A stretch of 64,000 bases of DNA from assembly GCA_965218055.1 (NCBI GenBank), contig CBDCKA010000001.1, forward strand, positions 124,001 to 188,000, written 5' to 3'. Shown in pieces: positions 34,013 through 45,388 of the stretch. Made by a program: the position numbers and the translations under genes. Position 1 is the stretch's first letter, and each line of letters begins with the position of its first letter. The notes beneath the pieces were generated by a model, which saw only the letters and a list, made by a program, of their open reading frames with translations, was not told the origin of the DNA and ran no database searches. The stretch comes from CBDBKE01 sp965218055 (GTDB lineage: Bacteria > Acidobacteriota > Terriglobia > JAJPHL01 > JAPKYU01).

Positions 34013-34107
34013 AAAGCCTCAGGCGAGCAGAGGAACCCCTCGTTGCGCGGTTGGGAGAGGCCTCTCCAAGCAGGGTGTCGATTTGGTGCCGGCACCGCCG
34101 GTGCTGG

Positions 34108-34443
34108 CTATTGGGGCTGAGCCGGGGCTGTGGGCTGGGGGGCCTGTTCCGGGGTGGCCGGTTCGGTCGTTTCTTCCTCGGCGCTTTCTTCCAGCACTGA
34201 GCCCGGTCCGGCGTGGCTGGTGGCCATGATGGTCAGCGTCAGGGAAGTCAGCATGAAGAGGACAGCGCAGACAGTGGTTGCCTTGGAAAGGAGAGTGGCG
34301 GCGCCGCGGGTCCCGAAGGCCGTCTGGCTGCCCATGCCGCCGAAGGCGCCGGCCAAGTCGGCCGCCTTCCCGCTTTGCAGCAGCACGGCCAGGATCAGCA
34401 CCAGGCAAACCAGCACGTGAAGAATAATCAGAAACGTATACAT
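34108..34443 (-). CDS. secG: Preprotein translocase subunit SecG
   Basis: 111 residues. Two membrane segments flank the SecG signature: FLIILHVLVCLVLILAVLLQ, then SGKAADLAGAFGGMGSQTAF + GTRGAATLLSKAT, then a second helix (VCAVLFMLTSLTLTIMAT). SecG joins SecYE and helps SecA-driven export. The tail is rich in Glu, Pro, Ala and Gln, common in this phylum. It lies 24 bp after tpiA and before tRNA-Leu, the usual tpiA-secG-tRNA arrangement. Confidence 0.95.
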   Translation of the reverse strand: MYTFLIILHVLVCLVLILAVLLQSGKAADLAGAFGGMGSQTAFGTRGAATLLSKATTVCAVLFMLTSLTLTIMATSHAGPGSVLEESAEEETTEPATPEQAPQPTAPAQPQ

Positions 34444-34467
34444 CGCGTTCGGTTCCAGGGATTCTCG

Positions 34468-35217
34468 TTAAAAATTTACAACCGCCGCAAACGACTTCGC
34501 TTCCAAACTCGCGCCTCCTACCAGCGCCCCGTCAATGTTGGCCTGGGCCATCAAGCCCTTGCTGTTGTCCGGCTTGACGCTGCCGCCGTACAGGATGCGC
34601 ACGCGCTCGGCAGCTTCCTGGCCAAAGTGGGACGCTACCTGGTTCCGAATGAACTCGTGCGCCTGCTCGGCCATTTCCGGTGTTGCCGTCCGCCCGGTAC
34701 CGATGGCCCACACCGGCTCGTAAGCGATAATTATACGGGCAAACTCGGCTGCGGTCAAACCGTCGAGTCCCTGCTCGACCTGCCGCTCGAGTACCGCTTC
34801 GGTCCGGCCTGCCTCCCGTTCATCGAGCAGCTCACCGATGCAGACGATGGCCTCCAGCTCTGTCCCCAATACCGCGCGAATTTTCTTGTTCACGGTCTGA
34901 TCCGTTTCCCCGAAGTATTGGCGCCGTTCCGAGTGCCCAATGACGGTGAAGCGGCAGCCGGCTTCGGCCAGCATCGGTCCGGAGATCTGTCCGGTGAAAG
35001 CCCCTTGCTTTTCCCAATAAACGTCCTGGCCAGCGATGGCCACGCGCGACCCGCGGGCCAGCTCCACCGCTGTGCGGATGGCAGTAAACGGCGGCGCGAT
35101 GGCGATTTCACAGTGGGTGGAGTTGGCCACCAGGGGCAGAAATTCGCGGAAAAACTGCGTGGTCTCCGCAAGCGTCTTATACATTTTCCAGTTGCCAGCG
35201 ATGAGTGGAACGCGCAT
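34468..35217 (-). CDS. tpiA: Triosephosphate isomerase
   Basis: 249 residues, the normal length. It interconverts dihydroxyacetone phosphate and glyceraldehyde 3-phosphate in glycolysis. Key residues are in place: Asn9 and Lys11 in AGNWKM, His95 in VIGHSERRQYFGE and Glu167 in AYEPVWAIGTG, with the phosphate loop ILYGGSVKPDN and DGALVGGASL near the end. It is the first gene of the tpiA-secG pair. Confidence 0.98.
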   Translation of the reverse strand: MRVPLIAGNWKMYKTLAETTQFFREFLPLVANSTHCEIAIAPPFTAIRTAVELARGSRVAIAGQDVYWEKQGAFTGQISGPMLAEAGCRFTVIGHSERRQYFGETDQTVNKKIRAVLGTELEAIVCIGELLDEREAGRTEAVLERQVEQGLDGLTAAEFARIIIAYEPVWAIGTGRTATPEMAEQAHEFIRNQVASHFGQEAAERVRILYGGSVKPDNSKGLMAQANIDGALVGGASLEAKSFAAVVNF

Positions 35218-35375
35218 CAGTCAGGTCGCCTCCTTAAGAAAAACGGTCCCGCGGTCCGTCTGCACCCGGATCCCCCACGATGCCGCAGCTGCCGAGCACG
35301 ATTAGGATCACCCGCTCGAATCGTGGCATAATCGCCACCTGTGTCAATGTAGCACGTTGTGGAACGAGGTGCTCG

Positions 35376-36266
35376 ATGAACGTGTTCCTGAGCGGTGCGA
35401 CTGGCTTCGTCGGCAGCCACCTGGTGCAAGGACTGGTGGCCGCCGGCCACAGCGTCCGCGCACTGGTGCACTCGCTGGGCAAGGCCAAGACCCGTGCGCC
35501 GGGCATTGAATATATTCCCGGCAACATCCTGGAACCAGCCTCCCTGCGGGACATCATGCCCGGTTGCGACGCCGTCATACACCTGGTGGGAATTATCGAT
35601 GAGTTTAAGGGCACCACGTTTGAGCGCATCCACCACGAGGGCACCCGCAAGGTGGTGGCGGCGGCAAGGGCCAACAGCATCCGCCGCTTCGTCCATATGA
35701 GCGCGCTGGGCACGCGCCCCAACGCGGTCGCCGCGTATCACAAAACCAAGTGGAAGGGTGAGGAAGCGGTCCGGGGGAGCGGCATTCCCTGGGTCATCCT
35801 GCGCCCTTCGATTATTTACGGTCCAGGGGACGGATTCACTACCCGCATGCTGGAACTGATGCGCAAAGCCCCTCTGCGGCTCATTGTTGGCAGCGGGCGA
35901 TACCCGGTTCAGCCCGTTTACATCGGTGACGTCGTGGACTGCTTTGTCCAATCACTCTCGAGCGACGCGGCGCTAGGACGCGAAGTGGCCTTGGGGGGCC
36001 CGCGGGCCATGCCGATTGAGGAAATGCTGGACGCGCTGGCCGCCGCGGCCGGCATCCGCAAGAGGAAAATTCACCTGCCCTATTGGTTGATGTATGCCAA
36101 CGCCACGCTGCTAGAAATCTTCCTTCCTCGCCCCCCCGTGACCTGCGACCAGTTGACGATGATGCGGGAGGGCTCCACTTGTGCCACCGCCCCGATGCTC
36201 GCGACCTTCCGGCTCAAGCATTGGACGCTGGAGCAAGGCCTGAAACAAATGGACTTAAAGGCTTGA
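35376..36266 (+). CDS. NAD(P)-dependent epimerase/dehydratase (NDUFA9/NmrA-like)
   Basis: 296 residues from ATG 35376 (MNVFLSGATGFVGSHLVQGL), which places the GxxGxxG nucleotide loop at the very N-terminus, as expected. ATG 35280 is in frame but would add 32 unlikely residues. IHLVGIIDEFKGTTFERIHH, YHKTKWKGEEAVRGSGIPWV and LRPSIIYGPGDGF match the atypical SDR group related to the complex I 39-kDa subunit. The substrate is unknown. An extended -10-like TGGCATAAT at 35324-35332 may be its promoter. It is divergent from tpiA. Confidence 0.85.
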   Translation: MNVFLSGATGFVGSHLVQGLVAAGHSVRALVHSLGKAKTRAPGIEYIPGNILEPASLRDIMPGCDAVIHLVGIIDEFKGTTFERIHHEGTRKVVAAARANSIRRFVHMSALGTRPNAVAAYHKTKWKGEEAVRGSGIPWVILRPSIIYGPGDGFTTRMLELMRKAPLRLIVGSGRYPVQPVYIGDVVDCFVQSLSSDAALGREVALGGPRAMPIEEMLDALAAAAGIRKRKIHLPYWLMYANATLLEIFLPRPPVTCDQLTMMREGSTCATAPMLATFRLKHWTLEQGLKQMDLKA

Positions 36267-36306
36267 GGGTTGGCGGCTTGCAGGCTTGTGGTAGGCTTGG
36301 GGTGCG

Positions 36307-37218
36307 ATGCCGCTGCCGACCACGATCAAGGTTGGGACCGCCGGCTGGTCCTACCCCGATTGGGGAGGCAAGGTGTATCCCCGCATGCACTCGCCCGGCT
36401 TTCACCAGGCGGCTTACCTGGCGCGGTACTTCGACACTCTGGAAATTAACACTTCTTTTTATCGGCCCGTCCGCCCTGAGCACGCCCGGCTGTGGGCCTT
36501 GCGCGTGTCCTTCAACCAGCGCTTCCTGTTCACCGCCAAGCTGCACCGCTCCTTCACCCACGACGGCAATGCCGGTCCGGACGAGGAGCGGGCCGTCCGG
36601 GCCATGGCTGACGTGCTGATGGAATCGGGACGACTGGGGACGCTGCTGGCCCAATTCCCCTGGTCCTTCAAGCACACGCCGGAGAACCGGGCCTATGTGG
36701 CCTCCCTGCTGGAGCGCTTCCGCGACTACCCGGTGGTAGTGGAGATGCGGCACGGCGACTGGCTCTCGCGACCCTTCCTGGAACTGTTAGACGAACACGG
36801 CGCCGGCTTCTGCAATATCGACCAACCCACGCTGTCCCACGGCATGGCCCCCAGCGCCGTGCTCACCGGGCGGGTTGGCTATATCCGCTTCCACGGGCGC
36901 AACTACCAGTCCTGGTTCGCCAACGGCGAAACCGAGTCCCGGCATGAGCGCTACAATTACCTCTACTCGGCGAGAGAACTGGAGCCGTGGGGCAAGCGGA
37001 TCCAGCAGGTGGCCGCTGGCGCGCAGACCACGTACGTCATTACCAACAACCATTACCAGGGAAAGGCAGCCGCCAACGCGCTGCAACTGATCAGCATCCT
37101 GCTAGGCAAACCGGTCGAGGCGCCAGCAACTTTGGTGGAAGCCTACCCGGAACTGGAGTCGTTTGCCGAGACCGAGCTTCCCGCCCAACAGGCCCTATTC
37201 GCAGCTTCCCGTTTATAG
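36307..37218 (+). CDS. DUF72 family protein (TIM-barrel, function unknown)
   Basis: 303 residues. It shows the DUF72 marks: VGTAGWSYPDWGGKVYP near the start, LEINTSFYRPV, FTAKLHRSFTHD, LLAQFPWSFKHTPENRAYV, VVEMRHGDWL, YIRFHGRN and YVITNNHYQGKAAANALQL. This family (YecE in E. coli) has no settled role. It lies 40 bp downstream of the epimerase gene on the same strand and is probably co-transcribed. Confidence 0.93.
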   Translation: MPLPTTIKVGTAGWSYPDWGGKVYPRMHSPGFHQAAYLARYFDTLEINTSFYRPVRPEHARLWALRVSFNQRFLFTAKLHRSFTHDGNAGPDEERAVRAMADVLMESGRLGTLLAQFPWSFKHTPENRAYVASLLERFRDYPVVVEMRHGDWLSRPFLELLDEHGAGFCNIDQPTLSHGMAPSAVLTGRVGYIRFHGRNYQSWFANGETESRHERYNYLYSARELEPWGKRIQQVAAGAQTTYVITNNHYQGKAAANALQLISILLGKPVEAPATLVEAYPELESFAETELPAQQALFAASRL

Positions 37219-37375
37219 CCAGCGCCGCGAGGCGTAGCGATCCAAAATGAAACTTAGCGTCCCGCTGTGGGAATAATCCTGTCTAACCACCGCCCTCTCG
37301 CACAGGTTTTCAATGAGTTGCAAGCGCGCCAAGACGGCCGTAACTGGCTAGCGAAGTGCCTAACTCGGGGCTGTC

Positions 37376-37840
37376 ATGCGCGCGGGAAGCTGGATTGGTT
37401 TTGCGGTGCTGAGCGCCGTCATCCTGGTCTACTCGACCGACTTCGTCACTGGGCAGAGCGCCTATCTGGCCCTTGTGGAATCACTTTCTGGCAAGCCGGT
37501 CGACGTCGAGGACAACCTCACCAACTTCGGGCACACCGTTTTTCGCAAGAGCAACCATGTCCTAGCCTTTTTCTTGCTGGGGCTGAGCACGATTCCATTC
37601 AGAAGAGTGGCCCGCGACGCTCGCCGCCTGGCTGTTGCTTGCTGCGCCAGCGTCGCGCTGGCCTCCGAGATGGTGCAGGTGCTCTCTGTCTTTCGCCATC
37701 CGGCGGTGTACGACGTGGCGGTGAATCTGGCCGCCGCGCTGCTCGGGCTTTGGCTTGTGTTCCAGCCACCTCACTTCCTGCGTACAGTGTCCAGAGACAA
37801 CTTCCCGCTTGTGCGCATCTGGGCCCGGCCCACCCGCTAG
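37376..37840 (+). CDS. VanZ-like membrane protein
   Basis: 154 residues with about four membrane segments. The VanZ-like pattern is visible: RKSNHVLAFFLLGLSTIPF, then SVALASEMVQVLSVFRHPAV and YDVAVNLAAALLGLWLVF. VanZ itself gives low teicoplanin resistance, but most family members have no assigned role. The last codons overlap the edge of repeat B copy 4. Confidence 0.75.
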   Translation: MRAGSWIGFAVLSAVILVYSTDFVTGQSAYLALVESLSGKPVDVEDNLTNFGHTVFRKSNHVLAFFLLGLSTIPFRRVARDARRLAVACCASVALASEMVQVLSVFRHPAVYDVAVNLAAALLGLWLVFQPPHFLRTVSRDNFPLVRIWARPTR

Positions 37841-37899
37841 TGACCGCCAGTTCTACTGAAACCTCCGTGTAGCGCCGCCGCCCCGGCTGCCCAGTGCGG

Positions 37900-38040
37900 G
37901 ATGTCCGTACGATCGCTGATCTCGCAGATTCTGCCTTTCATCGAACCCCTTGCCGATGCTCCGGACGCTGGCACGCGAACGACCAGCGGCGCGACTGGCT
38001 GGGTCGTCGCGTTGACTTGCCTGCGGGCGGGGCGTAGCAT
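37900..38040 (-). repeat. Dispersed repeat family B, copy 4 (inverted)
   Basis: Reading from 38040 leftward: ATGCTACGCCCCGCCCGCAG, GCAAGTCAACGCGACGACCC, AGCCAGTCGCGCCGCTGGTC. Translated on the minus strand this gives MLRPARRQVNATTQPVAP, closely matching ILRPRRRQVNVATPPVAP of copy 2 and ILRPAPRKVNVATRPVV of copy 1. It fills most of the gap before the kinase gene. Confidence 0.75.
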
Positions 38041-38121
38041 GACTGCCATAGGGGTGGCTGGCAACGTGATTTCGCAGTACTGCATCCTGGAGAAGCCGGG
38101 TGGCGGCGATGGTGTAGCGGG

Positions 38122-40998
38122 ATGAAGTCCGAACATTGGCGAAAGATCGAAGCGATTTATCACGCAGCGCTGGAGCGGGAAGAGGACCAGCGTGCCGCCT
38201 TTTTGGAAAAAGCCTGCGCCGGCGACGAAGCGCTGCGGCGGGAGGTTGAGTCGCTGCTGGCGCAGGAGGGGGAGACGGAGAGCTTCCTGGAAGCGCCGGC
38301 GCTGGAAGTGGCTGCCCGGGGATTGGAACACCAGCTTAGCTCCTACGAGATTCTGTCACTGCTGGGTACCGGTGGCATGGGCGAGGTATACCGGGCACAC
38401 GACCGCAAGCTGGGTCGCGAGGTCGCCATCAAAGTTCTGCCGAAGGAGTTCAGCCAGGACCCGGAGCGGCTGGCGCGCCTGGAGCGGGAGGCGCGGCTGC
38501 TGGCCTCGTTGAACCACCCTCACATTGGGGCCATATACACGCTGGAAGAGTCCGACGGAGTGCGCTTCCTGGTGCTGGAGCTGGTGCCGGGGGAGACCCT
38601 GGCGGAGCGCCTGAAGGCCGGGCCGCTGGAGGTACCGGAAGCGCTGCGGGTCTGTGCCCAGATTGCCGAGGCTCTGGAGGCCGCCCATGAGAGGGGGGTG
38701 ATCCACCGGGACTTGAAGCCGGCCAACGTTAAGGTGACTCCGGAGGGCCAGGTAAAGGTGCTGGACTTTGGCCTGGCTAAGGCGCAGCCGTCGGACGGCG
38801 ATCTTTCCCAGGCCGGAACGGTGAGCGCCGCCGGCATGGAGACGGGAGTGATTCTGGGCACTGTCGGCTACATGAGCCCGGATCAGGCCCGGGGCAAGGA
38901 CGTAGACAAGCGCACTGACGTCTGGGCGTTCGGCTGCGTGCTCTACGAGCTGCTCACCGGCCAGAGGGCCTTCGCCGGAGCCACGATGTCGGACACCATT
39001 GCCGCCATCCTGGAGCGCGAGCCAGATTGGCAGGCGCTGCCTCAGACTACGCCTGCCCAAATTCGGAACCTGCTGCGGCGTTGTTTCCAGAAGGATGCGC
39101 GACGCCGCCTGCGCGACATGGGAGACGCCCGGATCGAGATCGAAGAGGCGCTCAACGAACCCCCGAAGGGATTGGCGACCGCCGAACTGGCGATCGGTGC
39201 AGCACAACCTGCGCCGGGGCGGCGAGCAATTCCGTGGATGCTGGGCGGCTTGTTGGCGATCATGGCGGCGATCACTGTTTGGAGTCTTTGGCGAGCTAGT
39301 CCACCCGCGCAGCGGCCCGTCAGCAGACTGGCCATTAACCTCCCGCAAGGTCAAACTTTTTGGGAGATCAATCCGGTAGTGGAGGTTTCACTCGACGGCA
39401 CCCAGATCGCCTACCTCGCCCTCAAAGGAGACAGCCGGCAGCTCTACGTGCGTCGCTTAAACGAACTGAAGAGCAGGCCGATTCCGGGCACTGCGGGAGC
39501 GTTCCATGGTCGTTTTTCTCCAGATGGGAAGTGGCTCGTCTTCGGCGGAGAGGACGGAGTGCTAAAGAAGGTGTCGCTTTCCGGGGGAGCGCTCCAGACC
39601 CTGTGCAACTACAGAGAAATAGCAGGCCAGGGACCTCTCGGTCTAAGCTGGACTCCGAACGGGAATGCTCTCATTTTCGGAGGCGGCTACGGTCTGTTCC
39701 GAGTTTCGGCCGACGGGGGTACACCTGAGGTGGTCGCCAGTGCGGTCAAAGATGTGGAACACTATCATGCTTGGCCGCAGGTCCTCCCTGGAGGCAAGGC
39801 GGTGCTATTTACTGTTGGACAAATAGGCGGTGAATCAGTCGGTTTGCTTTCACTGGAAACTGGCGAGCGGCGGACCCTGATCGCGCGCGGCGGGCGTGCT
39901 CGGTATGTGCCAACCGGCCACCTGGTCTATGGATGGGAAGACAAGCTGTTGGCGGCGCCCTTTGATCTCGACCAGCTCCAGTTAACAGGACCGCCCGCCG
40001 TCGTCCTCGAGGGTCTCGCGATATACACTAAAGAAGTTGGACAGACACAGTTCAGCGTGTCTGAGAGCGGATCGCTCGTCTATATCCCGGGCGGTCTCGG
40101 CCAGCGAACGCTGGTCTGGGTAGATCGCCAGGGAGCGGTCGAGCCCCTGGCGGCACCTCTACGTATCTATGACGATCCCCACCTCTCACCCGACGGCCAG
40201 CGGCTGGCCGTCCAGATTGGGCCCGAAAGCGGCAACTCTGACATCTGGATTTACCACATCCCCCGGGGGACATTGGCCCGGCTGACGTTTGAAAGAGGGA
40301 ATATGCCCCGCTGGATGCCGGATGGAAAGCGGTTGGCGTTTGGTTCGCGCAGGGCTGGCGGACCTGCGAATCTGTTTTGGAAACCTGCCGACGGCAGCGG
40401 CCCGGCCGAACAGCTAACGGAAAGCGAACGCGTCCACTTGCCTTCGTCCTGGTCGCCAGACGGACAAGTGCTGGCCTTTGAAGAATCTCATCCCACCACG
40501 GGAATGGACATCTGGGTTCTTCCGTTGCAGGGGGAGCGCAAGCCGCGCCCGTTCCTGCAAACCCAATTTGGTGAACGCGCGCCGGTGTTCTCCCCGGACG
40601 GTCACTGGCTCGCCTATATGTCCAATGAGTCCGGCCGGAACGAAGTCTATGTGCAGCCGTATCCCGGCCCCGGCGGCAAGTGGCAGATCTCCACCGAAGG
40701 CGGCAATGAGCCGCTCTGGGCGAAGAACGGGAGGGAACTGTTCTACCGCAACGGCAACAAGATGATGGCCGTTGAGGTTACAACGCAGCCAACCTTTCGT
40801 GCGGGTACCCCCACCCTACTGTTTGAGGGACAGTACCACAACGACTTCAACTGCTCTCCCCCAAACTACGACGTCACGCCCGACGGCCAGCGATTCTTGA
40901 TGATCCAGCCAGGCGAGAAGGAGGAAGCGACGCAAATCAACGTGGTACTGAACTGGTTTGAGGAGCTGAAGCGCCTCGTCCCCACCGAACAAAACTGA
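38122..40998 (+). CDS. Ser/Thr protein kinase with TolB-like propeller
   Basis: 958 residues. A short helical lead (MKSEHWRKIEAIYHAALERE) precedes the kinase domain: GTGGMGEVYRAHD at 82-94, Lys104 (VAIKVLP), HRDLKPANVK with Asp197, DFG 215-217 and GTVGYMSPDQ. One membrane helix at about 370-392 (PWMLGGLLAIMAAITVWSLW) separates it from an outer domain of WD40-like PD40/TolB blades: RFSPDGKWLVFGGEDG, SLDGTQIAYLA, WMPDGKRLAFGSRRAG and VFSPDGHWLAYMSNESGRNE + VYVQPYPGPGGKWQIS. This architecture is abundant in Acidobacteriota. It presumably couples an outside signal to phosphorylation. It stands alone. Confidence 0.96.
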   Translation: MKSEHWRKIEAIYHAALEREEDQRAAFLEKACAGDEALRREVESLLAQEGETESFLEAPALEVAARGLEHQLSSYEILSLLGTGGMGEVYRAHDRKLGREVAIKVLPKEFSQDPERLARLEREARLLASLNHPHIGAIYTLEESDGVRFLVLELVPGETLAERLKAGPLEVPEALRVCAQIAEALEAAHERGVIHRDLKPANVKVTPEGQVKVLDFGLAKAQPSDGDLSQAGTVSAAGMETGVILGTVGYMSPDQARGKDVDKRTDVWAFGCVLYELLTGQRAFAGATMSDTIAAILEREPDWQALPQTTPAQIRNLLRRCFQKDARRRLRDMGDARIEIEEALNEPPKGLATAELAIGAAQPAPGRRAIPWMLGGLLAIMAAITVWSLWRASPPAQRPVSRLAINLPQGQTFWEINPVVEVSLDGTQIAYLALKGDSRQLYVRRLNELKSRPIPGTAGAFHGRFSPDGKWLVFGGEDGVLKKVSLSGGALQTLCNYREIAGQGPLGLSWTPNGNALIFGGGYGLFRVSADGGTPEVVASAVKDVEHYHAWPQVLPGGKAVLFTVGQIGGESVGLLSLETGERRTLIARGGRARYVPTGHLVYGWEDKLLAAPFDLDQLQLTGPPAVVLEGLAIYTKEVGQTQFSVSESGSLVYIPGGLGQRTLVWVDRQGAVEPLAAPLRIYDDPHLSPDGQRLAVQIGPESGNSDIWIYHIPRGTLARLTFERGNMPRWMPDGKRLAFGSRRAGGPANLFWKPADGSGPAEQLTESERVHLPSSWSPDGQVLAFEESHPTTGMDIWVLPLQGERKPRPFLQTQFGERAPVFSPDGHWLAYMSNESGRNEVYVQPYPGPGGKWQISTEGGNEPLWAKNGRELFYRNGNKMMAVEVTTQPTFRAGTPTLLFEGQYHNDFNCSPPNYDVTPDGQRFLMIQPGEKEEATQINVVLNWFEELKRLVPTEQN

Positions 40999-41114
40999 TC
41001 TCGCCCCTGGCCTCCAACCCACGCCTTCAGGCACGGCTGAAAAGTAGATTCCTCGCTCCGCTCGGAATGACAAGGGAGCCGTTTTTCAAACGGCCCGCCG
41101 GTGGTGATTCGCTT

Positions 41115-42446
<1,332 letters not shown>

Positions 42447-42600
42447 AAATTGACTCCAGATGCGAACCTGCGACCTCTATCATCGGCGAGGCCCACGGGT
42501 TTGGGCAAGGCTTTTGATTCCCCTGCCCTCCCCGTCTGTAGGCCCAACCCGCGGCGGACGTCGCTGCCTTTCGGTAGAAGGGAACTAGCCGGTCACGGTG

Positions 42601-44499
42601 CTAGGACTGGGGCAGCCCCTGCGGGGGCCGGCTGATCTGGCCCTGGTAGGCTTCCTCCAGGATGATGTCGTTCTTGACAATGGTTTCGCCGGTGGAGCGG
42701 CCCAACTCTACCCGAGACTTCATGTAATCGCCCAGTGCCCGTACGACGCCACCCTCCGCCTCGGCCAGATCGCGTTGCGCCTGGATGACCAGGAAGATGG
42801 TGGAAGCGCCGAGCTGGAACTTCTTCTGCTCGGCGTCCAGGGTGCGCTGCTGCAGCTCCCGCTGCTTGAGGGCGGCGTCCAGCCGGACGCGGTTCTGCTG
42901 CAAGCTAATCACTGCATTACGCACCTCGGCGCGCACGGTGTTCTCCAGCTGGCGCAACCGCAGTTGCGCCTGCCGCTCCTCGACCTTGGCCTGGGCGGCG
43001 TCGGCCTGCGCGGCCCGATTCCTGATAGGAATGCTGATCTGCAGCCCAAATGCGTAATCGGGGAAATCGCCGCCGAACATCTGGTTCAGCGACGTGCCCA
43101 GGCCGCCCAGAAAGGCCGGAGGAACCGGAGTCGGCTCGGTCTGACCAGGGCGGCGGAAGGTGGTGGGTTGCCCGGCGGTCCCTGTGCCTCCCCAGTAGGC
43201 GAAGGCATCCAGCGTAGGAAGCATACCGTTCCTCGCAGCCCGGATGGAGATTTCACGGTTGCGCATGTCAATGCGGGATTGGACAAGTTCGGGCCGCGCC
43301 GACAACGCCGTCGCGATCAAGTCCTGAACGGGCACCACCGGCTCGACCGGCGGAACAGTGATTCGGTCGGTGGGCACAACCCGGCCCGCCGCCAGCACCG
43401 GATCGCTCAGGTCGCGCAGCACCAGGTTCTTCAGCGTAGTTTCCAGTTGCTGCGCCGTGGTCTGGGCCACAATTAACTCCTGGCGTGTCCGCGCCACTTC
43501 GGCCTCGGCCCGCACGATCTCGATCGGCGCCAGCGTGCCAATCTCAACCTGGCGCTGGTTGTCCTTGTGCAGTTTCTCGGCCACCGCGACGGACCGCTCA
43601 CGCACTTTGACGTCCTCCAGGGCGCTGACCAGGTCCCAGTAGACGTTCTCGACCTGGGTCACTGTCAGGATGATCTGCTGCTTGAACACCAGGTCGCTGA
43701 CCTCGCGGTTGTTCTTCGCGATGCGGATATTGCGTGTGTTGGGCCCAAAACCGAACCCCTGTAGCAGCCGCTGCGTGACCTGGAACTGGTAGTTGGTATT
43801 GATCTGCGGGTTGATAGTATCCAGTATGTTGGTCCGACGACTGTTGTTCCACCCCATGCTCACGGAGGTACCGCTGTGGAAGGCCTGCTGGTAGGTGAAA
43901 TTGGCCGTCCCCGTGTTGGCTTGCTGCTGGTCGACGAGCAGGAACTGTGAGAAGAAGAAGCTTGTGATGGGGGTGGTGCGATGGTTGATGTTGAGGTTAG
44001 CGGTGACCACCGGGTCGAAATTGCCGATGGGGGCCCCAGCGGTCAGCGTCGAAGTCACCAATCCCCCGGCGCCCTGAGCCACACCACCTGCTGCGGTTCC
44101 GGTGCCGCCTTGGGCGCCCGCGCCGCTGAAGCCGCCGTCACCGCCAACCTGCGAAGCGCCGGTCACTGCCGTGCGCACGCCTCGCGGCAAGGCTCCGGCC
44201 TTGGTGCGCAGAATATCCAGGTCGGCGATCTTCGGGTTGTAGCGCTGGATGGACACATCCAGGTTGTTCTCCAACGCCAGCGCGATGGCGTCGCTCAGCG
44301 ACAGCATCAGCTTGCCTTCCCGAAGTAGTTGGTCAACTCGCCCGGAATTACTTAGCGCTGGCGGCGCTACTCTCATAGGGCGGTAGGGCGAAATGAGATT
44401 AGGAAAGGAGGAGTAGCCCTTTGTATAGTCCTCGGCCACCAACAGCAACGGCTGGAGCACCAGCCCGCCGATCAGCAACACGACCCATGTTCTCGTCAT
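42601..44499 (-). CDS. TolC-family outer-membrane efflux protein
   Basis: 632 residues with a signal peptide (VVLLIGGLVLQPLLLVAED). The two-fold TolC pattern is present: LSLSDAIALALENNLDVSIQ, a long helix pair after ILTVTQVENVYWDLVSALED, PELVQSRIDMRNREISIRAA, a second GLQISIPIRNRAAQADAAQA and VIQAQRDLAEAEGGVVRALG. A Gly-rich loop at about 115-150 is longer than usual. It would form the outer-membrane exit duct of an export pump. No inner-membrane partners lie beside it, so it may serve several systems. Confidence 0.93.
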   Translation of the reverse strand: MTRTWVVLLIGGLVLQPLLLVAEDYTKGYSSFPNLISPYRPMRVAPPALSNSGRVDQLLREGKLMLSLSDAIALALENNLDVSIQRYNPKIADLDILRTKAGALPRGVRTAVTGASQVGGDGGFSGAGAQGGTGTAAGGVAQGAGGLVTSTLTAGAPIGNFDPVVTANLNINHRTTPITSFFFSQFLLVDQQQANTGTANFTYQQAFHSGTSVSMGWNNSRRTNILDTINPQINTNYQFQVTQRLLQGFGFGPNTRNIRIAKNNREVSDLVFKQQIILTVTQVENVYWDLVSALEDVKVRERSVAVAEKLHKDNQRQVEIGTLAPIEIVRAEAEVARTRQELIVAQTTAQQLETTLKNLVLRDLSDPVLAAGRVVPTDRITVPPVEPVVPVQDLIATALSARPELVQSRIDMRNREISIRAARNGMLPTLDAFAYWGGTGTAGQPTTFRRPGQTEPTPVPPAFLGGLGTSLNQMFGGDFPDYAFGLQISIPIRNRAAQADAAQAKVEERQAQLRLRQLENTVRAEVRNAVISLQQNRVRLDAALKQRELQQRTLDAEQKKFQLGASTIFLVIQAQRDLAEAEGGVVRALGDYMKSRVELGRSTGETIVKNDIILEEAYQGQISRPPQGLPQS

Positions 44500-44720
44500 A
44501 AGATGAACCTCTTCCTCTGTGTTTTTCGCAGGCCTTTCGTCTGGTTTGGAAAGGACACCGTAGTCTTCCTAGACACGAACGGGGACGAATAAACGTTCCA
44601 CGAATTCAACAACTTGGCCGCAGACCCGCACTTGCTCCCGCGGGCGAGAGCGAGCCTTTTCATGCTAGCATTCACCCACTCGCCTTGACAACGCGGAGTA
44701 GCTCGAATAGAAGCAATTAG

Positions 44721-45299
44721 GTGTTAAACCCCGAACAATTGCGGAAGTTGTTGGAGGAAACCGGCGCGCTGCTGGAGGGCCATTTCCTGCTGTCATCGGG
44801 ACTCCACACCTCGCACTACCTTCAATGCGCCCGCCTGTTGGAAGACCCCCGGCGCGCCGAAGACCTGGGCCGCGCGCTGGCCGAGAAGTTTGCCGGCCAG
44901 CTGGTCGATCTGGTGGCCAGCCCGGCGGTGGGAGCGTTGATCATCGGTCACGAGGTGGCCCGCGCCGCTGGGGCGCGCTTTATTTTCACCGAGCGTGACG
45001 GGAGCGGGCAGGCGGCCCTGCGCCGCGGCTTCGCCGTGGTGCCCGGCGAGCGGGCGGTGGTGGTCGAGGACGTGATCACCACGGGCGGCTCCACCCGAGA
45101 GGTGCTGGCCGCGCTGCGCGCGGGTGGCGCCGAAATCCGCAGCGTGGCAACCATTGTGGACCGCAGCGGTGGGAAGGCGGAACTCGGCGTCCCTATGGTC
45201 AGCCTCCTGCAATTGCCGGTCCCGGCCTGGACTGCGGAGCAGTGCGAGATTTGCCGGCGTGGAGTTCCTCTCGAGAAACCTGGGTCGCGCCGACAATGA
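44721..45299 (+). CDS. pyrE: Orotate phosphoribosyltransferase
   Basis: 192 residues from a GTG. It makes orotidine 5'-phosphate from orotate and PRPP in pyrimidine synthesis. The PRPP-binding motif is at 113-125 (VVVEDVITTGGST), with the substrate loop upstream (GHFLLSSGLHTSHYLQ) and the FIFTERDGSGQAALRRGF region. The C-terminus carries EQCEICRRGVPLEKPGS, the two-Cys ending seen in the longer bacterial branch. No pyr neighbours are present, and truA follows 90 bp later. Confidence 0.95.
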   Translation: MLNPEQLRKLLEETGALLEGHFLLSSGLHTSHYLQCARLLEDPRRAEDLGRALAEKFAGQLVDLVASPAVGALIIGHEVARAAGARFIFTERDGSGQAALRRGFAVVPGERAVVVEDVITTGGSTREVLAALRAGGAEIRSVATIVDRSGGKAELGVPMVSLLQLPVPAWTAEQCEICRRGVPLEKPGSRRQ

Positions 45300-45388
45300 A
45301 GAGTTATGAGTTAAAACCAAGAGCAGCCGTCCTTAATTAACTTTTTTGCTATTCAGTTCGCAGTCCTTACTCTTCACCAACTCTTGAC